Shown here piece by piece: positions 62,684-64,000 of a stretch of 64,000 nucleotides of DNA. The stretch's first letter is position 1. Every line of letters begins with the position of its first letter. The stretch is from Dama dama. Its lineage: Eukaryota; Chordata; Mammalia; Artiodactyla; Cervidae. The position numbers and the translations under genes were made by a program. The notes beneath the pieces were generated by a model. It was not told the origin of the DNA. It saw only the letters and a list, made by a program, of their open reading frames with translations, and did not search any database. Where the stretch lies: positions 36,115,501 to 36,179,500 of the forward strand of contig NC_083710.1 in the NCBI RefSeq assembly GCF_033118175.1, read 5' to 3'.

Positions 62684-62897
62684 TCAGCTACTTCAGTCAT
62701 GTCCAACTCTTAGTGAGCCCATGGTCTGTAGCCCTCCAGGCTCCTCTATCCACGAGATTCCCCAGGCAGGAATACTGGAGTGGGTTGTCATGCCCTCCTC
62801 CAAGGATCTTCCTGACCCAGGGATCAAACCTGCGTCTCTTCTGTCTCCTGCTTTGGCAGGTGGGTTCTTTACCACTAGCACCACCTGGGAAGTCCAT
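62684..62897 (-). mobile_element. Bov-tA SINE
   Basis: Inverted copy from 'ggtcagctacttcagtcatg' to 'accacctgggaagtcc', full length. Confidence 0.94.
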
Positions 62898-63484
62898 GAA
62901 GTTTCTAAGCTGTGCTTCTCAGCTGTGCTTATTAGTGAGCACATTAGAGTTAGATTACTGCTAGCAATTACGAGAGAAAACAATAATCAGCGAGCAGCGT
63001 CACATGAGCTGAGACACAGCCCATCCATCTGCAGACGCTGTGCCATATACGCAGGCTATAATGTGGGGGTGGGGGACTTTTTTTTGTGGCAGGTTTGAAA
63101 TAAGAGCTCCAAATTTTCCAGCTAAAAGTCTCTCTGTGTTCAGAAGTGACTGAAGACCCTACAGGGCAAGGAAAATAAGAACCAGAGTAACCAAGGCTGC
63201 CGGGAATTCCCCGAGGTCTAGTGCTAAGGCTGTTATTAAGCAAGGTTATTGTCATGCTTCCACATCTCCAAAGCTCTGGCACAGAATGGCTCCTGTGGGT
63301 CACTTGTGGCTCATTCCACAAAGCCCAGAGAAAGGAGCTAGGTCTCAATGACATTTTCTCCCTGGTTATGGAAATGTTTAAATACAAGCAAAGAATAAAA
63401 TAGCCCATATGTTCCCTTTTGATAACGGCACTTCCCCAGCTCTGATCTGCTACCCTGATGATCAGCTCGGCGGCTTCCCTAGGC
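62898..63484. other. Unique spacer
   Basis: About 590 bp. 'gggaattccccgaggtctag' at 63204 resembles a CHR SINE head but continues into unique DNA. No gene. Confidence 0.45.
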
Positions 63485-63708
63485 TTGTTGTTGTTGTTGT
63501 TGGGTTGCTCAGTCAGGTCCGACTCTTCGTGACCCCATGGAGTGCAGCATGCCAGGCTTCCCTGTCCTCCATTATCTCCTGCAGGTTGCTCAAGCTCATG
63601 TCCATTGAGTCAGTGATGCCATCCAACCATCTCATCCTCTGTTGCCCGCTTCTTCTCCTGTCGTTGATCTTTCCCAGGATCAGAGTCTTTTCCAGTGAGT
63701 CAGCTCTA
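63485..63708 (-). mobile_element. BovB LINE 3' end with (TTG)6 tail
   Basis: Antisense terminus starting with (TTG)6 (63485-63502), then 'ggttgctcagtcaggtccg', 'ctccattatctcctgcagg', 'gatgccatccaaccatctc', ending near 'ccagtgagtcagctct'. 5' truncated to about 220 bp. Confidence 0.92.
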
Positions 63709-64000
63709 GGCTGGCAGGATACAAAGGGGGCAGAGAATTTAGTTTACCTTGTCCTAGAGCCAAGGAAGCCGCCTCCCAAGTCCCTTTTCATCTAATGGAG
63801 TAAGCCAAGGGTGGGAGGGGCCCTGTGTCCCCAGGCCCCAGGCAGTTCATTGCAGTGATGTGACTTAAAGCCTGGAGTAAGCTGGCTGGCAGTGCCCAGG
63901 GCATAGCTCATAAGGACAGTGTAAAAGAAAATGAGCTGTAAGTCATTCTTGTCACACTGGGAAAAGAAGCTCATTTCTGCTGTTCTAAAACACTTGTTGG
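63709..64000. other. Unique DNA at window end
   Basis: No repeat or gene recognised in the last 290 bp. Confidence 0.45.

Noticed and set aside
63204..63240. Possible CHR SINE head (gggaattccccgaggtctag)
   Set aside because: Only about 30 bp match and no body or tail follows.
1..64000. CRISPR arrays, phage or bacterial-type systems
   Set aside because: No direct-repeat/spacer pattern or prokaryotic gene organisation. The DNA is clearly ruminant.

Overview
This is vertebrate, ruminant nuclear DNA. The diagnostic evidence is the set of mobile elements: BovB (RTE-clade) LINEs, Bov-tA/BovA2 and CHR-type tRNA-Glu-derived SINEs, cetartiodactyl LINE-1 3' ends, and older shared mammalian repeats (MIR, L2, L1M, MER5, a hAT-like element). 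BovB together with Bov-tA points to a pecoran ruminant, most likely a bovid. I cannot tell cattle, buffalo, sheep, goat or antelope apart by eye.

I found no protein-coding gene, tRNA, rRNA or other RNA gene that I can defend. Most longer open frames are SINE, BovB or LINE-1 translations or GC-rich chance frames. The stretch reads as intergenic or deep-intronic DNA. There is no operon, CRISPR array or prophage.

Layout. Positions 1-9.5 kb: mostly repeat-free, GC-moderate to GC-rich DNA with a few Bov-tA copies, two L1M fragments, a (TG)22 microsatellite, a palindromic CRE and an HNF1-like site. 9.7-12.4 kb: a long repeat-poor stretch whose AT-rich parts look like conserved non-coding sequence, with GATA and CDX/HOX-like motifs. 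12.5-22.9 kb: nested SINEs in MIR and L1M hosts, two BovB copies, and two diverged related AT-rich blocks at about 15.35-15.64 and 20.27-20.56 kb. 22.9-32 kb: SINE/BovB insertions, a composite LINE-1 at 26.6-28.4 kb, an L2, an AT-rich tandem repeat and a lone 242-codon open frame. 32-42 kb: a strong CTCF-like motif, L1M 3' ends, BovB copies, and a DR0 nuclear-receptor motif near a second perfect CRE. 42.4-44.8 kb: a 2.2-kb BovB with most of its reverse transcriptase region deleted, sitting in a LINE-1 with an 11-bp target-site duplication. 45-64 kb: AT-richer DNA with many LINE-1 and SINE fragments separated by probable conserved non-coding blocks at 48, 52 and 57.7-58.4 kb.

The most interesting signal is the pair of blocks near 15.4 and 20.3 kb. 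They align almost without gaps at a constant 4.92-kb offset over about 285 bp, share exact cores of 13, 11, 9 and 8 bp, and match no repeat family I recognise. They are either an undescribed or exapted ancient repeat or a duplicated enhancer. I see no multi-gene system. The elements do not work together as a pathway: the retrotransposon layers record insertion history, and the repeat-poor blocks are the only plausible functional, regulatory content.
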